The notes under the pieces are model-generated. The model had not been told where the DNA came from. It saw only the letters and a list, made by a program, of their open reading frames with translations, and searched no databases. From Alicycliphilus denitrificans K601 (GTDB lineage Bacteria; Pseudomonadota; Gammaproteobacteria; Burkholderiales; Burkholderiaceae_C): DNA of 64,000 bases. Positions 34,562-43,520 of the stretch are shown here, in pieces. The stretch covers positions 1,054,001-1,118,000 of the forward strand of contig NC_015422.1 in the NCBI RefSeq assembly GCF_000204645.1. The letters are read 5' to 3'. The position numbers were made by a program, and so were the translations under genes. Numbering within the stretch: the first letter of the stretch is position 1; the number at the start of each line of letters is the position of its first letter.

Positions 34562-36463
34562 ATGACATCCCGAAACGACCCCGCCGCCGTGCCCGTGGCC
34601 ACGGCGGACGACCTGCGCGAGCGCATCCGCCGCAAGGCCCACCTCAAGGGCCGCCAGCCCGAGCCGCAGGCCCTGGCCGATGTGCAGGCCCTGATCGGCC
34701 CGCGCCCGCCCGAGGGCCATGCGCGCGACCTGCTCATCGAGCACCTGCACCTCATCAACGACCGCCACGGTGCGCTGCACGAGCGCCACCTGGTGGCGCT
34801 GGCGCGCCTCATGAATCTGCCCATGGCCGAGGTCTACGAGGTCGCGAGCTTCTACCACCACTTCGAGATCCTGCGCGATGGCGAGCAGCCCGCGCGCCTG
34901 GTGCTGCGCGTGTGCGACAGCCTGTCCTGCCAGCTGGCCGGCGCCGGCGAACTGCTGGCCCGCTTGCCCGGGCGCCTGCGCGCCCTGGGCCATGGCGACG
35001 TGCGCGTGCAGGCCGTGCCCTGCGTGGGCCGCTGCGAGCAGGCGCCCGTGGCCGTGGTGCACCAGTGCCCCGTGCCGCACGCTACGGCAGAGCGCGTGCT
35101 GGCGCAGGTGGATTTGATGCCGGAAAGGGCTCCGGCCCTTCACCCGCAATCGCCGGCAGCTATGGTTTTCGATGCGGTGCCGGAGTCCGCCATCACCCGT
35201 GGCGGCGAGGGCGTGGCGCCCGCATGGGTGGGGCTGGCCGCCTACCGCGCGCGGGGCGGCTACCGGCTGGCCGCCGACGTGGCGCAGGGCCGCGTGCCGC
35301 GCGATGCCGTGCTCGCGGCCATGGAGGACTCGGGCCTGCGCGGCCTGGGAGGTGCGGGCTTTCCGGCGGGGCGCAAGTGGCGCATCGTGCGCGAGCAGCC
35401 AGCACCGCGGCTCATGGCGGTGAACATTGACGAGGGCGAGCCCGGTACCTTCAAGGACCGCACCTACCTGGAGCGCGACCCGCACCGCTTCCTCGAAGGC
35501 CTGCTCGTCGCCGCGCTGGTGGTAGGCACCGAGGCCTGCTACGTCTACCTGCGCGACGAATACCACGGCTGCCGCGCCATCCTGCAGCAGGCCCTGGCCG
35601 AGCTGCGGGCCGACCCGCCCTGCGCGCTGCCCGCCATCGTGCTGCGCCGCGGCGCGGGCGCGTACATCTGCGGCGAGGAGTCCGCGATGATAGAAAGCAT
35701 CGAGGGCAGGCGCGGCGAGCCGCGCATGCGCCCGCCCTACATCGCCCAGGTGGGCCTGTTCGGCCGGCCCACGCTGGAGCACAACTTCGAGACCCTGTAC
35801 TGGGTGCGCGACATCGTGCAGCACGGCCCGCAGTGGTTCGCGGGCTTTGGCCGCCATGGGCGCCGGGGCCTGCGGTCGTTCAGCGTGAGCGGGCGCGTGA
35901 AGGAGCCCGGCGTCAAGCTCGCGCCCGCGGGCATCACGCTGCGCGAGCTGGTAGACGAGTACTGCGGCGGCATGGCCGAAGGGCACGAGCTCTACGCCTA
36001 CCTGCCCGGCGGCGCCTCGGGCGGCATCCTGCCGGCCCGCCTGGCCGACGTGCCGCTCGACTTCGACACGCTGCAGCCGTACGGCTGCTTCATCGGCTCG
36101 GCGGCCGTCATCGTTCTGGGCCGGAACGACCGCGCGCGCGATGCGGCGCTGAACGTGATGCGCTTCTTCGCGCACGAGAGCTGTGGCCAGTGCACGCCCT
36201 GCCGCGTGGGCACGGACAAGGCCGCGCGGCTCATGCAGGCGCCCGTCTGGGACGGCGACACGCTCGACGACCTGGCGCTGGTGATGGCCGACGCCTCCAT
36301 CTGCGGCCTGGGCCAGGCCGCGCCCAACCCCATACGCTGCATGCACAAGTACTTCGCGCACGAGGTGGGCGAGGGCCCCTGGCCCGGCGACCTGCCGCCG
36401 CCGCGCGGCGGGGTGCGCACCGAGCGCATTCCGCCCGCCACCCCCGGGGAGGCCACGCCATGA
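34562..36463 (+). CDS. NAD-dependent formate dehydrogenase, fused gamma-beta subunit (NuoE-NuoF-like)
   Basis: 633 residues that join what are usually two proteins, FdsG and FdsB. Residues 1-185 are NuoE-like with the 2Fe-2S ligands Cys118, Cys123, Cys154 and Cys158. A linker (about 184-215) follows. The rest is NuoF-like: the FMN/NADH site GLRGLGGAGFPAGRKW, NIDEGEPGTFKDR, and the 4Fe-4S ligands in ESCGQCTPCRVG. It passes electrons from the alpha subunit to NAD+. The linker DNA looks like a reversed dispersed repeat (35111-35175). The start ATG at 34562 is preferred over a TTG at 34535. The stop overlaps the alpha gene start. Confidence 0.88.
   Translation: MTSRNDPAAVPVATADDLRERIRRKAHLKGRQPEPQALADVQALIGPRPPEGHARDLLIEHLHLINDRHGALHERHLVALARLMNLPMAEVYEVASFYHHFEILRDGEQPARLVLRVCDSLSCQLAGAGELLARLPGRLRALGHGDVRVQAVPCVGRCEQAPVAVVHQCPVPHATAERVLAQVDLMPERAPALHPQSPAAMVFDAVPESAITRGGEGVAPAWVGLAAYRARGGYRLAADVAQGRVPRDAVLAAMEDSGLRGLGGAGFPAGRKWRIVREQPAPRLMAVNIDEGEPGTFKDRTYLERDPHRFLEGLLVAALVVGTEACYVYLRDEYHGCRAILQQALAELRADPPCALPAIVLRRGAGAYICGEESAMIESIEGRRGEPRMRPPYIAQVGLFGRPTLEHNFETLYWVRDIVQHGPQWFAGFGRHGRRGLRSFSVSGRVKEPGVKLAPAGITLRELVDEYCGGMAEGHELYAYLPGGASGGILPARLADVPLDFDTLQPYGCFIGSAAVIVLGRNDRARDAALNVMRFFAHESCGQCTPCRVGTDKAARLMQAPVWDGDTLDDLALVMADASICGLGQAAPNPIRCMHKYFAHEVGEGPWPGDLPPPRGGVRTERIPPATPGEATP
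35111..35175 (-). repeat. Probable dispersed repeat copy I, inside the gamma-beta linker
   Basis: Read on the minus strand, this stretch has an ATCGAAAACCATAGCTGC head (compare TCTGAAAACGTAGCTG of copy E), a GGCGATTGCGGGTGAAGGGCCGGAG middle with the spacing of the family, and a CATCAAATC end. It is more decayed than the others. It encodes roughly residues 184-204 of the fused subunit, exactly the junction between the two domains. Confidence 0.5.
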
Positions 36464-39321
36464 GCGCCATACCCTTCGAGCTCGACGGCCGGCCCGTGCA
36501 GGCCGAGCCGGGCGAGACCATCTGGCAGGCCGCCAGGCGTCACGGCGTGCAGATACCGCACCTGTGCCACACCGACGGCCTGCGCCCCGACGGCAACTGC
36601 CGCGCCTGCGTGGTCGAGATCGCGGGCGAGCGCACGCTGGCGCCCAGCTGCTGCCGCGCGCCCACGCCCGGCATGCAGGTGCAGGCCCGGAGCCCGCGCG
36701 CGCGAAAGAGCCAGCAGATGGTGCTGGAGCTGCTGCTGTCCGACATGCCGGACAGCGGCTACAAGTGGAACGATGCTTCTGAAAACGTAGCTGAAAGCAC
36801 TTTCCAGGCGGGCGCTACAGGCCAATTTGGTTCAGAATCCGTGGGCCAGCATGGCGAGCTGAGTGCTTGGGGCCATGCGCTGGGCGTGGCCGTGCGCCCG
36901 GCGCTGGCCGCGCTGCGCCGCGCGCAGCCCGCGCCCGACCCGAGCCACCCGGCCATGGCCGTGCAGCTCGACGCCTGCATCCAGTGCACGCGCTGCGTGC
37001 GCGCCTGCCGCGAGGTGCAGGTCAACGACGTGATTGGCTACGCGCTGCGCGGCGCGGACGCGAAGATCGCCTTCGACCTGGATGACCCCATGGGCGAGAG
37101 CACCTGCGTGGGCTGCGGCGAATGCGTGCAGGCATGCCCCACGGGCGCCCTGAGCCCCAAGACCCACGTCGGCTCGCAGAAAGTGGACCGCAAGGTGGAC
37201 TCGGTGTGTCCGTTCTGCGGCGTGGGCTGCCTGGTCACCTACAACGTGCGCGGCGAAAAGATCATCAGCGTGGAGGGCCGCGACGGCCCGGCCAACCGCG
37301 GCCGCCTGTGCGTGAAGGGGCGCTTCGGGTTCGACTACGCGCACCACCCTCAGCGCCTCACGGTGCCGCTGGTGCGCAGGCCCGGCGCCGCCAAGGACTG
37401 GCAGGGCCAGGCGCGGCCCGACGACTGGCGCGAGGTCTTCCGCGAGGCCAGCTGGGACGAGGCCCTGCAGCTCGCCGCGGACGGGCTGCGCCGCCTGCGC
37501 GACGGCCATGGCCCCAAGGCGCTGGCCGGCTTCGGCTCGGCCAAGGGCAGCAACGAGGAGGCCTACCTGTTCCAGAAGCTCGTGCGCACGGGTTTCGGCA
37601 GCAACAACGTGGACCACTGCACGCGCCTGTGCCATGCGTCCAGCGTGGCCGCGCTGCTCGAAGGCGTGGGCTCGGGCGCGGTGAGCAACCCGGTGCGCGA
37701 CGTGGAGCATGCCGAGCTCATCCTCGTGATCGGCTCCAACCCCACGGCCAATCACCCGGTGGCCGCCACCTGGATGAAGAACGCCGCGAAGCGCGGCGCC
37801 AAAATCGTGCTGGCCGACCCGCGCGTGACCGACATCGGCCGCCACGCCTGGCGCGTGCTGCAGTTCCGGCCCGACACCGACGTGGCCATGCTCAACGCGC
37901 TGATCCACACCGTGATCGAGGAGGGGCTGGCCGACCAGGACTTCATCCGCGAGCGCGCCCTCAACTACGAGGCCCTGCGCGAGAACGTGCGCGCCTACAG
38001 CCCCGAGGCCATGGAGCCGGTCTGCGGCGTGCCGGCCGCCACGCTGCGCGAGGTGGCGCGCGCGTTCGCCCGGGCCAGGGGCGCGATGATCCTGTGGGGC
38101 ATGGGCGTGAGCCAGCATGTGCACGGCACCGACAACGCGCGCTGCCTGATCGCGCTGTCGGCCATCACGGGCCAGATCGGCAAGCCCGGCACGGGCCTGC
38201 ACCCGCTGCGCGGCCAGAACAACGTACAGGGCGCGAGCGACGCGGGCCTGATCCCCATGATGTTCCCCAACTACCAGCGCGTGGACAACGCCGAGGCGCA
38301 TGCGTGGTTCGAGCGGTTCTGGGGCATGCCGCTCGACGACCGGCCCGGCTACACCGTGGTCGAGATCATGCACAAGGCCCTGGTCGGCGACGACGACCCG
38401 CACAAGGTGCGCGGCATGTACATCATGGGCGAGAACCCGGCCATGAGCGACCCCGACCTGAACCACGCGCGCCAGGCGCTCGCCAGCCTCTCGCACCTCG
38501 TGGTGCAGGACATCTTCCTGACCGAGACCGCCTGGCTGGCCGACGTGGTGCTGCCCGCCAGCGCCTGGCCCGAGAAGACCGGCAGCGTGAGCAACACCGA
38601 CCGCATGGTGCAGCTGGGCCGGCGCGCGCTCGCGCCGCCGGGCGACGCGCGGCCCGACCTGTGGATCATTCAGCAGATCGCGCGGCGCATGGGCCTGGAC
38701 TGGGCCTACGAGGGCGAAGAATCGGGAGTGGCCGCCGTCTACGAGGAAATGCGCCAGGCCATGGCCGGCGCCATCGCCGGCATCGGCTGGGAGCGGCTCG
38801 CGCGCGAATCCAGCGTCACCTACCCCTGCCTGTCGGCCGACGACCCAGGCCAGCCCATCGTGTTCGGCGAGCGCTTTCCCACGCCCACGGGCCGCGTCAC
38901 GCTGGTGCCGGCCGACATCATCCCGGCCGACGAGCGGCCCGACGCCGACTACCCGCTGGTGCTCATCACGGGCCGGCAGCTCGAACACTGGCACACGGGC
39001 AGCATGACGCGGCGCTCGGCCGTGCTCGACGCCATCGAGCCGCACGCCACGGCCTCGCTGCACGGCGACGAGCTCGCGCGCCTGGGGCTGGCGCCGGGCG
39101 ACTGGGCCAGCGTCCGCTCGCGCCGCGGCGCCGTGCGGGTGCGGGTGCGCCGCGACGACGGCACGCCGCGCGGCGCGGTGTTCATGCCCTTTGCCTACGT
39201 GGAGGCGGCGGCCAACCTGCTGACCAACGCGGCGCTGGACCCGTTCGGCAAGATCCCCGAGTTCAAGTATTGCGCCGTCGCCGTGCGGGGCATTGACGCG
39301 GGCGCGCCGGCCACGGCGTAA
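36460..39321 (+). CDS. fdsA: Formate dehydrogenase alpha subunit, soluble NAD-dependent type
   Basis: 953-residue molybdopterin (bis-MGD) subunit that oxidises formate to CO2. An N-terminal 2Fe-2S domain has Cys36, Cys47, Cys50 and Cys64. A ferredoxin pair follows (ACIQCTRCVRACRE and CVGCGECVQACP), then a Mo-bisPGD domain whose 4Fe-4S site starts CPFCGVGC. The active-site residue is Cys391 (TRLCHAS), so this is a cysteine, not selenocysteine, enzyme. Residues about 106-127 are written by a dispersed repeat and have no counterpart in relatives as I know them. ATGA-coupled to the beta subunit. The FdsD small subunit that usually follows is missing. Confidence 0.9.
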   Translation: MSAIPFELDGRPVQAEPGETIWQAARRHGVQIPHLCHTDGLRPDGNCRACVVEIAGERTLAPSCCRAPTPGMQVQARSPRARKSQQMVLELLLSDMPDSGYKWNDASENVAESTFQAGATGQFGSESVGQHGELSAWGHALGVAVRPALAALRRAQPAPDPSHPAMAVQLDACIQCTRCVRACREVQVNDVIGYALRGADAKIAFDLDDPMGESTCVGCGECVQACPTGALSPKTHVGSQKVDRKVDSVCPFCGVGCLVTYNVRGEKIISVEGRDGPANRGRLCVKGRFGFDYAHHPQRLTVPLVRRPGAAKDWQGQARPDDWREVFREASWDEALQLAADGLRRLRDGHGPKALAGFGSAKGSNEEAYLFQKLVRTGFGSNNVDHCTRLCHASSVAALLEGVGSGAVSNPVRDVEHAELILVIGSNPTANHPVAATWMKNAAKRGAKIVLADPRVTDIGRHAWRVLQFRPDTDVAMLNALIHTVIEEGLADQDFIRERALNYEALRENVRAYSPEAMEPVCGVPAATLREVARAFARARGAMILWGMGVSQHVHGTDNARCLIALSAITGQIGKPGTGLHPLRGQNNVQGASDAGLIPMMFPNYQRVDNAEAHAWFERFWGMPLDDRPGYTVVEIMHKALVGDDDPHKVRGMYIMGENPAMSDPDLNHARQALASLSHLVVQDIFLTETAWLADVVLPASAWPEKTGSVSNTDRMVQLGRRALAPPGDARPDLWIIQQIARRMGLDWAYEGEESGVAAVYEEMRQAMAGAIAGIGWERLARESSVTYPCLSADDPGQPIVFGERFPTPTGRVTLVPADIIPADERPDADYPLVLITGRQLEHWHTGSMTRRSAVLDAIEPHATASLHGDELARLGLAPGDWASVRSRRGAVRVRVRRDDGTPRGAVFMPFAYVEAAANLLTNAALDPFGKIPEFKYCAVAVRGIDAGAPATA
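36774..36840 (+). repeat. Dispersed repeat copy E, translated in frame inside fdsA
   Basis: TGCTTCTGAAAACGTAGCTG head, CCAGGCGGGCGCTACAGGCC middle, AATTTGGTTCAGAATCC tail: all the landmarks of the family in the same order and spacing as copies A, B and F. The reading frame passes through without a stop and gives a serine/glycine/glutamine-rich segment between the 2Fe-2S domain and the ferredoxin pair. Confidence 0.82.
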
Positions 39322-39331
39322 AGTGGCGGGC

Positions 39332-39895
39332 ATGTCGCCTCGTCCCCGCATCTCCGTCGCCGTGGTCATGCGCCGCGAGCTGTTGAACAACCGCTGGCAG
39401 CCCTGGCGCTGGTCCCCGGCCGAGGTGGTGCCGCACGAGGAGCCGTTCGGCAGCGCGCCGCGCCTGCTGCACCAGGACGAGGCCGAGCAGCGCTGGCTGT
39501 TCCCCGCGTTCGACGTGGAGCTGTTCCGCGACGACGCCGAGGGCTACTACCTGAACCTGAGCGCGCCCCAGCCCTGCTGGTTCGTGCACTGGCGTATGGA
39601 CGACGAACCCGGGCCCGACGGCGAGCAGCTGGCGCGCCCCGTGGACGTGAGCCTGAGCTACCACGACGCGGGCCGCTGGCTGGATGCGCAGGAGAACGTG
39701 GACCAGCTGCCCGTCTCCGCCGCCGTGCGGCAATGGCTGCAGGCCTTCGTGGAGGCGCATTACCAGCCCGAGCCCAGGCGCCGGCGCCGGCCCCAGAGCT
39801 TTCGCTCGCTGACGGACCGCTTCGGCAACCCGGCCTCGGTCTCCACCGGCAAATCGCGCGGAGGCGGCGCTCAGGGAGAGTGCGGCCATGGCTGA
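39332..39895 (+). CDS. DUF3305 domain protein (formate dehydrogenase accessory)
   Basis: 187 residues. The body (about 5-150) matches DUF3305: ISVAVVMRRELLNNRWQPWRWSP and CWFVHWRMDDE are strongly conserved in proteins beside formate dehydrogenases. The C-terminal 40 residues are basic and low complexity (RRRRRPQSF). No signal or membrane segment. Function unknown; its constant link with DUF3306, a polyferredoxin and TorD in Fdh clusters suggests a role in enzyme assembly. Start ATG at 39332; overlaps the next gene by eight bases. Confidence 0.82.
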   Translation: MSPRPRISVAVVMRRELLNNRWQPWRWSPAEVVPHEEPFGSAPRLLHQDEAEQRWLFPAFDVELFRDDAEGYYLNLSAPQPCWFVHWRMDDEPGPDGEQLARPVDVSLSYHDAGRWLDAQENVDQLPVSAAVRQWLQAFVEAHYQPEPRRRRRPQSFRSLTDRFGNPASVSTGKSRGGGAQGECGHG

Positions 39896-40496
39896 AGGCT
39901 TTCTGGATCGCTGGTCGCGGCGCAAGCAGCAGGCGCGCGCGGGCGAGCCCGCGGGCGCGCCGCCCGCCGAAGCCGCCGGCGGAGACGACGTGCCGCCCCC
40001 TGCCGAGGCCGCGCCAGCACCCGAACCCGTCGCACCGGTTCCAGCGCCCACGCTGCAGGACGTGCAGGCGCTCACCCACGAGTCCGACTTCTCGGCCTTC
40101 GTGGCGCGCGGCGTGGCGCCCGAGGTGCGCAACGCGGCCATGAAGAAGCTGTTCGGCGACCCGCGCTTCAACGTGATGGACGGGCTGGACGTCTACGTCG
40201 AGGACTACACACGGCCCGACCCCCTGCCCCTGGCGGCGCTGCGCCAGCTCGCCAGCGCCAAGGTCCTGGGGCTGGTAGAGGAAGACCCTCGGGGGCATAC
40301 CGGCGCCGCGGACGCTGTGGCACAGTCGGGGGTATGCAAAGCCATTCCTAGCCAGCAGGTCCTGGCTGCCGCGCCGCCGCAAGGCGCGCATGGCGCCGGG
40401 CCTGTCAGCCAAGCCGCCGATGCCCAAGACCCTGATATGCGACTGCAACCGGACCATGCCCCTAGACCCCAAGGCCCTGGGGACGGCGCTGCATGA
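39888..40496 (+). CDS. DUF3306 domain protein (formate dehydrogenase accessory)
   Basis: 202 residues. It starts MAEGFLDRWSRRKQQAR, typical of DUF3306, followed by a proline/alanine-rich linker and a conserved block (LTHESDFSAFVARGVAPEVRNAAMKKLFGDPRFNVMDGLDVYVEDYT). The last ~65 residues (after LGLVEEDP) look unlike the family, overlap the start of the next gene by 77 bases and lie in DNA with a direct repeat AGGTCCTGG (40261 and 40357). The real protein may have gained this tail by insertion or by loss of its stop. Function unknown. Confidence 0.78.
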   Translation: MAEGFLDRWSRRKQQARAGEPAGAPPAEAAGGDDVPPPAEAAPAPEPVAPVPAPTLQDVQALTHESDFSAFVARGVAPEVRNAAMKKLFGDPRFNVMDGLDVYVEDYTRPDPLPLAALRQLASAKVLGLVEEDPRGHTGAADAVAQSGVCKAIPSQQVLAAAPPQGAHGAGPVSQAADAQDPDMRLQPDHAPRPQGPGDGAA

Positions 40497-42519
40497 GGAG
40501 CTGACGCTCCACTCCACCCTCTGCCGGCGCGAGGCCGGCGCCTTCCAGCAGGCCGTGTGCAGCGGCCAGGCGGTACTCGTCGCCTGCACGCAGGAAGAAC
40601 GCCTGTTCACCGAACTGGCCGGGCGGACGCAGGGCGCCACCTCGCCCCTGCGCTTCGTCAACATCCGGGAGACCGGCGGCTGGAGCCGCGATGCGAGCCA
40701 GGCCGGCCCCAAGATCGCGGCGCTGCTGGCGGCGGCGCACCTGCCCGAACCAGAGCCCGTGCCCGCCGTCGCCTTCGAAAGCGGCGGGCGCCTCCTGATC
40801 ATCGGCGCGCTGGACGCGGCCGAGCGCGCGGCCGCGCTGCTGGACGATGTACTGGACGTGACGCTGTTCACGCAAGGGCCCGGCGAGGCGGGCGGCGGGC
40901 AGGAGCGGCGCCATCCCGTGCTGGGCGGGCGCATCGTCGCGCTCACGGGCTGGCTGGGCCGGTTCGAGCTGCAATGGCTGGCCGACAACCCCATCGACCT
41001 GGACCTGTGCACGCGCTGCAATGCCTGCGTGGCGGCATGCCCCGAAGGCGCCATCGGGCTCGACTACCAGATCGACATGGCGGCCTGCACCGGCCACCGC
41101 GACTGCGTGAAGGCCTGCGCCGTGGCCGGCGCCATCCGCTTCGACCGCGAGGCCGAACCGCAATCGCAGAGCTTCGACCTGGTGCTGGACCTGCGCCCGG
41201 CCGGGGCCAGTCCCACTTTCCTGCAGCATGCGCCGCCGCAGGGCTACCTGCGCTGGGACGGGCAAAACCTTCAGGCGCTGCTGCGCCTGCGCGAGCTGGT
41301 GGGCGAATTCGACAAGCCCAAGTTCTTCAACTACAACCAGAAACTCTGCGCCCACAGCCGCAACCGCGAGGTGGGCTGCAGCGCCTGCGTGGACATCTGC
41401 TCGGCCGAGGCCATCGCGAGCGATCCGGCGCGCCAGCAGGTGGTGGTCAACCCCCACCTGTGCGTGGGCTGCGGCGCCTGCACCACGGTCTGCCCCACGG
41501 GGGCCATGGGCTATGCCTACCCGAGCGCACAGGACATGGGCGCGCGCATCCGCACCCTGCTGGCCACCTATCAGCAGGCCGGCGGCCGCCAGCCCGGCCT
41601 GCTGCTGCACGACCAGGAAAAGGGCCGGCAACTGGTGCACGAACTCGGGCGCGCGGCCCAACTGGGCGTGGCCCATGGCGTGCCGGCGCACATGATGCCC
41701 GTGGCCCTGTGGCATACGGCCAGCACGGGCCTGGACCTGTGGCTCTCCGCCATCGCCCAGGGGGCGGCGCAGATCGTACTGCTGCTGACCGGCGAGGAGG
41801 CGCCCCAGTACGCCGAGGCCCTGCGGGCGCAGATGGAGGTGGCGCAGGCGCTGCTGCGGGACCTGGGCTATGCGGGCACACACCTGCATTGCGTGCATGC
41901 GCGCTCGGCCACGGACCTCGACGCCGGCTTGCGCGCCCTAGACGGCCAGCGTGGCGCCGTGCCAGTGCAGGCCGCGCGCTTCGCGCCCACGAACGACAAG
42001 CGCGCCACGCTGGAACTGGCGCTGGACCATCTGCTGGCCCATGCGCCCGCGGCCGCCTTGCCCGAGGCGATCGCATTGCCCGGGGGGCCGTCGCCCTGGG
42101 GCACGGTGGTGGTGGACAAGGACCGCTGCACCCTGTGCATGAGCTGCGTGAGCGCCTGCCCGGCCAGCGCGCTGCAGGACAACCCGCAGGCGCCGCAGTT
42201 GCGCTTCATCGAGCGCAACTGCGTGCAGTGCGGTCTGTGCGAACGCACCTGCCCCGAGGGCGCCATCGCGCTGCAGCCGCGCCTGCTGCTCACGCCCGAG
42301 CGCGGCCAGCCGCGCCTGCTGCACGAGACCCGGCCCTACGGCTGCATACGCTGCGGCAGGCCGTTCGGCACGCTGCAGGCCGTGGAGGCCATGCTGGGCC
42401 GGCTGGCCGGCCACCCCATGTTCCAGGGCGAGGCGCTGGAGCGCCTCAAGATGTGCGGCGACTGCCGCGTGATCGACCTGTACTCCGCTCAGAACGAAGT
42501 GAAAGTGACCGACCTGTGA
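40420..42519 (+). CDS. Polyferredoxin-type 4Fe-4S protein of formate dehydrogenase clusters
   Basis: 699 residues with many iron-sulfur motifs: LCTRCNACVAACP, CTGHRDCVKAC, CSACVDIC, LCVGCGACTTVCP, RCTLCMSCVSACP, NCVQCGLCERTCP and a C-terminal CIRCG...CGDC. The N-terminal ~180 residues (CDCNRTMPLD start) resemble a heterodisulfide reductase-like or NAD-binding-like unit without clear motif. The protein sits in almost every proteobacterial FdhA-DUF3305-DUF3306-TorD cluster I know of, and may supply electrons or sulfur for maturation, or act as an alternate electron exit. The start ATG at 40420 (MPKTLICDC) lies within the 3' end of the DUF3306 gene; an ATG at 40390 is also in frame. Confidence 0.82.
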   Translation: MPKTLICDCNRTMPLDPKALGTALHEELTLHSTLCRREAGAFQQAVCSGQAVLVACTQEERLFTELAGRTQGATSPLRFVNIRETGGWSRDASQAGPKIAALLAAAHLPEPEPVPAVAFESGGRLLIIGALDAAERAAALLDDVLDVTLFTQGPGEAGGGQERRHPVLGGRIVALTGWLGRFELQWLADNPIDLDLCTRCNACVAACPEGAIGLDYQIDMAACTGHRDCVKACAVAGAIRFDREAEPQSQSFDLVLDLRPAGASPTFLQHAPPQGYLRWDGQNLQALLRLRELVGEFDKPKFFNYNQKLCAHSRNREVGCSACVDICSAEAIASDPARQQVVVNPHLCVGCGACTTVCPTGAMGYAYPSAQDMGARIRTLLATYQQAGGRQPGLLLHDQEKGRQLVHELGRAAQLGVAHGVPAHMMPVALWHTASTGLDLWLSAIAQGAAQIVLLLTGEEAPQYAEALRAQMEVAQALLRDLGYAGTHLHCVHARSATDLDAGLRALDGQRGAVPVQAARFAPTNDKRATLELALDHLLAHAPAAALPEAIALPGGPSPWGTVVVDKDRCTLCMSCVSACPASALQDNPQAPQLRFIERNCVQCGLCERTCPEGAIALQPRLLLTPERGQPRLLHETRPYGCIRCGRPFGTLQAVEAMLGRLAGHPMFQGEALERLKMCGDCRVIDLYSAQNEVKVTDL

Positions 42520-43151
42520 GCTCCACCACGGCCCATCTCACCGCCCCGCCCACGACCACGGCGCTCGACGAGGAAACCGCGCGCGCCGAGCTCTACGGCC
42601 TGCTGGCGCAGCTGTACTACGCGCCGCCCGAGCCCGGCCTGCTGGCGGCGCTGCGCGTGGCGGTGACCGAAGCGCCCGCCAGCGGCGCCTTCCTGCAGGA
42701 GCCCTGGCAGCAGCTCGTGGCCGTGGCGCGCGAGATGGTGGACGGCGCGGTGGCCGACGAATACGACGCGCTCTTCGGCGGCGTGGGCAAGCCCGAGGTC
42801 TACCTGTACGGCTCGCATTACCTGAGCGGCTTCCTGAACGAAAAGCCCCTGGCGCGCCTGCGCGCCGACCTGCAGGGCCTGGGACTGGCCGCGCCCGAGG
42901 ACATGCCCGACACCGAGGACCACATCGCCTGCCTGTGCGAGGTGATGCGCTACCTGATCGCGGGCGACGATGGCGGCGTGTGCCACCTCCAGTCGCAGCG
43001 CACCTTTTTCGCCGGGCACCTGCAGCCCTGGGTGCAGCAGCTGTGCGATGCGCTGCAGGCCCAGCCGCGCGCGCGCTTCTACGCGGCGCTGGCGCGGTTC
43101 ACCCGCGCCTTCATGGAGGTGGAGGCGCAGGGCTTCGACATGCTGGAGTAG
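42516..43151 (+). CDS. TorD-family molybdoenzyme chaperone
   Basis: 211-residue all-helical chaperone of the TorD/DmsD/NarJ family. RAELYGLLAQLYYAPP at the N-terminus, DEYDALFGGVGKPEVYLYGSHYLSGFL (the Y-x-x-L-F-x-G motif) and EDHIACLCEVMRYLI are typical. It binds the Tat signal peptide of the exported formate dehydrogenase catalytic subunit and holds it until the cofactor is inserted. It starts with GTG at 42516, overlapping the polyferredoxin stop (GTGA). Confidence 0.88.
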   Translation: MSSTTAHLTAPPTTTALDEETARAELYGLLAQLYYAPPEPGLLAALRVAVTEAPASGAFLQEPWQQLVAVAREMVDGAVADEYDALFGGVGKPEVYLYGSHYLSGFLNEKPLARLRADLQGLGLAAPEDMPDTEDHIACLCEVMRYLIAGDDGGVCHLQSQRTFFAGHLQPWVQQLCDALQAQPRARFYAALARFTRAFMEVEAQGFDMLE

Positions 43152-43286
43152 GGCTGCGCCGTCGGCGGGGGCCATGGGGGTTGGCGGCGTTGCCGTCGCG
43201 CTGCCAATGCCATAGACTGTATGAAAACGGATGCATACGCTGCGCGGAATTTTGCATCTCTTGCCCGTGTCTTACTGGAGACAACC

Positions 43287-43499
43287 ATGCAAAACAACCA
43301 GTCCCCACCGTCGCGCCGCCGCTTCTTCGCAGGTGCCGCCACCGTCGGCGCCGCAGCGGCGGCCGTGGCCACTCTGCCCCGCATGGCGGCGCAGGAGCTG
43401 CCGGCGGCCGCCCGGGCGCCGCGCGCGACGCCCGAGCGCGGCGGCGGCTACCACGAGTCGGACCATGTCCGCCGCTACTACGACACCACCCGCATCTGA
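43287..43499 (+). CDS. Short TAT-signal protein of formate dehydrogenase regions
   Basis: 70-residue protein that is mostly a twin-arginine signal (SRRRFFAGAATVGAAAAAVATLP, the Arg pair at about residues 10-12) followed by a short conserved tail YHESDHVRRYYDTTRI. It matches the 'formate dehydrogenase region TAT target' family. The start ATG at 43287 has GGAG seven bases upstream; a longer frame from 43221 lacks a good site. The function is unknown. It may be an exported peptide that associates with the enzyme. It precedes the catalytic subunit by 21 bases. Confidence 0.85.
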   Translation: MQNNQSPPSRRRFFAGAATVGAAAAAVATLPRMAAQELPAAARAPRATPERGGGYHESDHVRRYYDTTRI

Positions 43500-43520
43500 T
43501 GCGGACCAGCGGGGCCTGCC

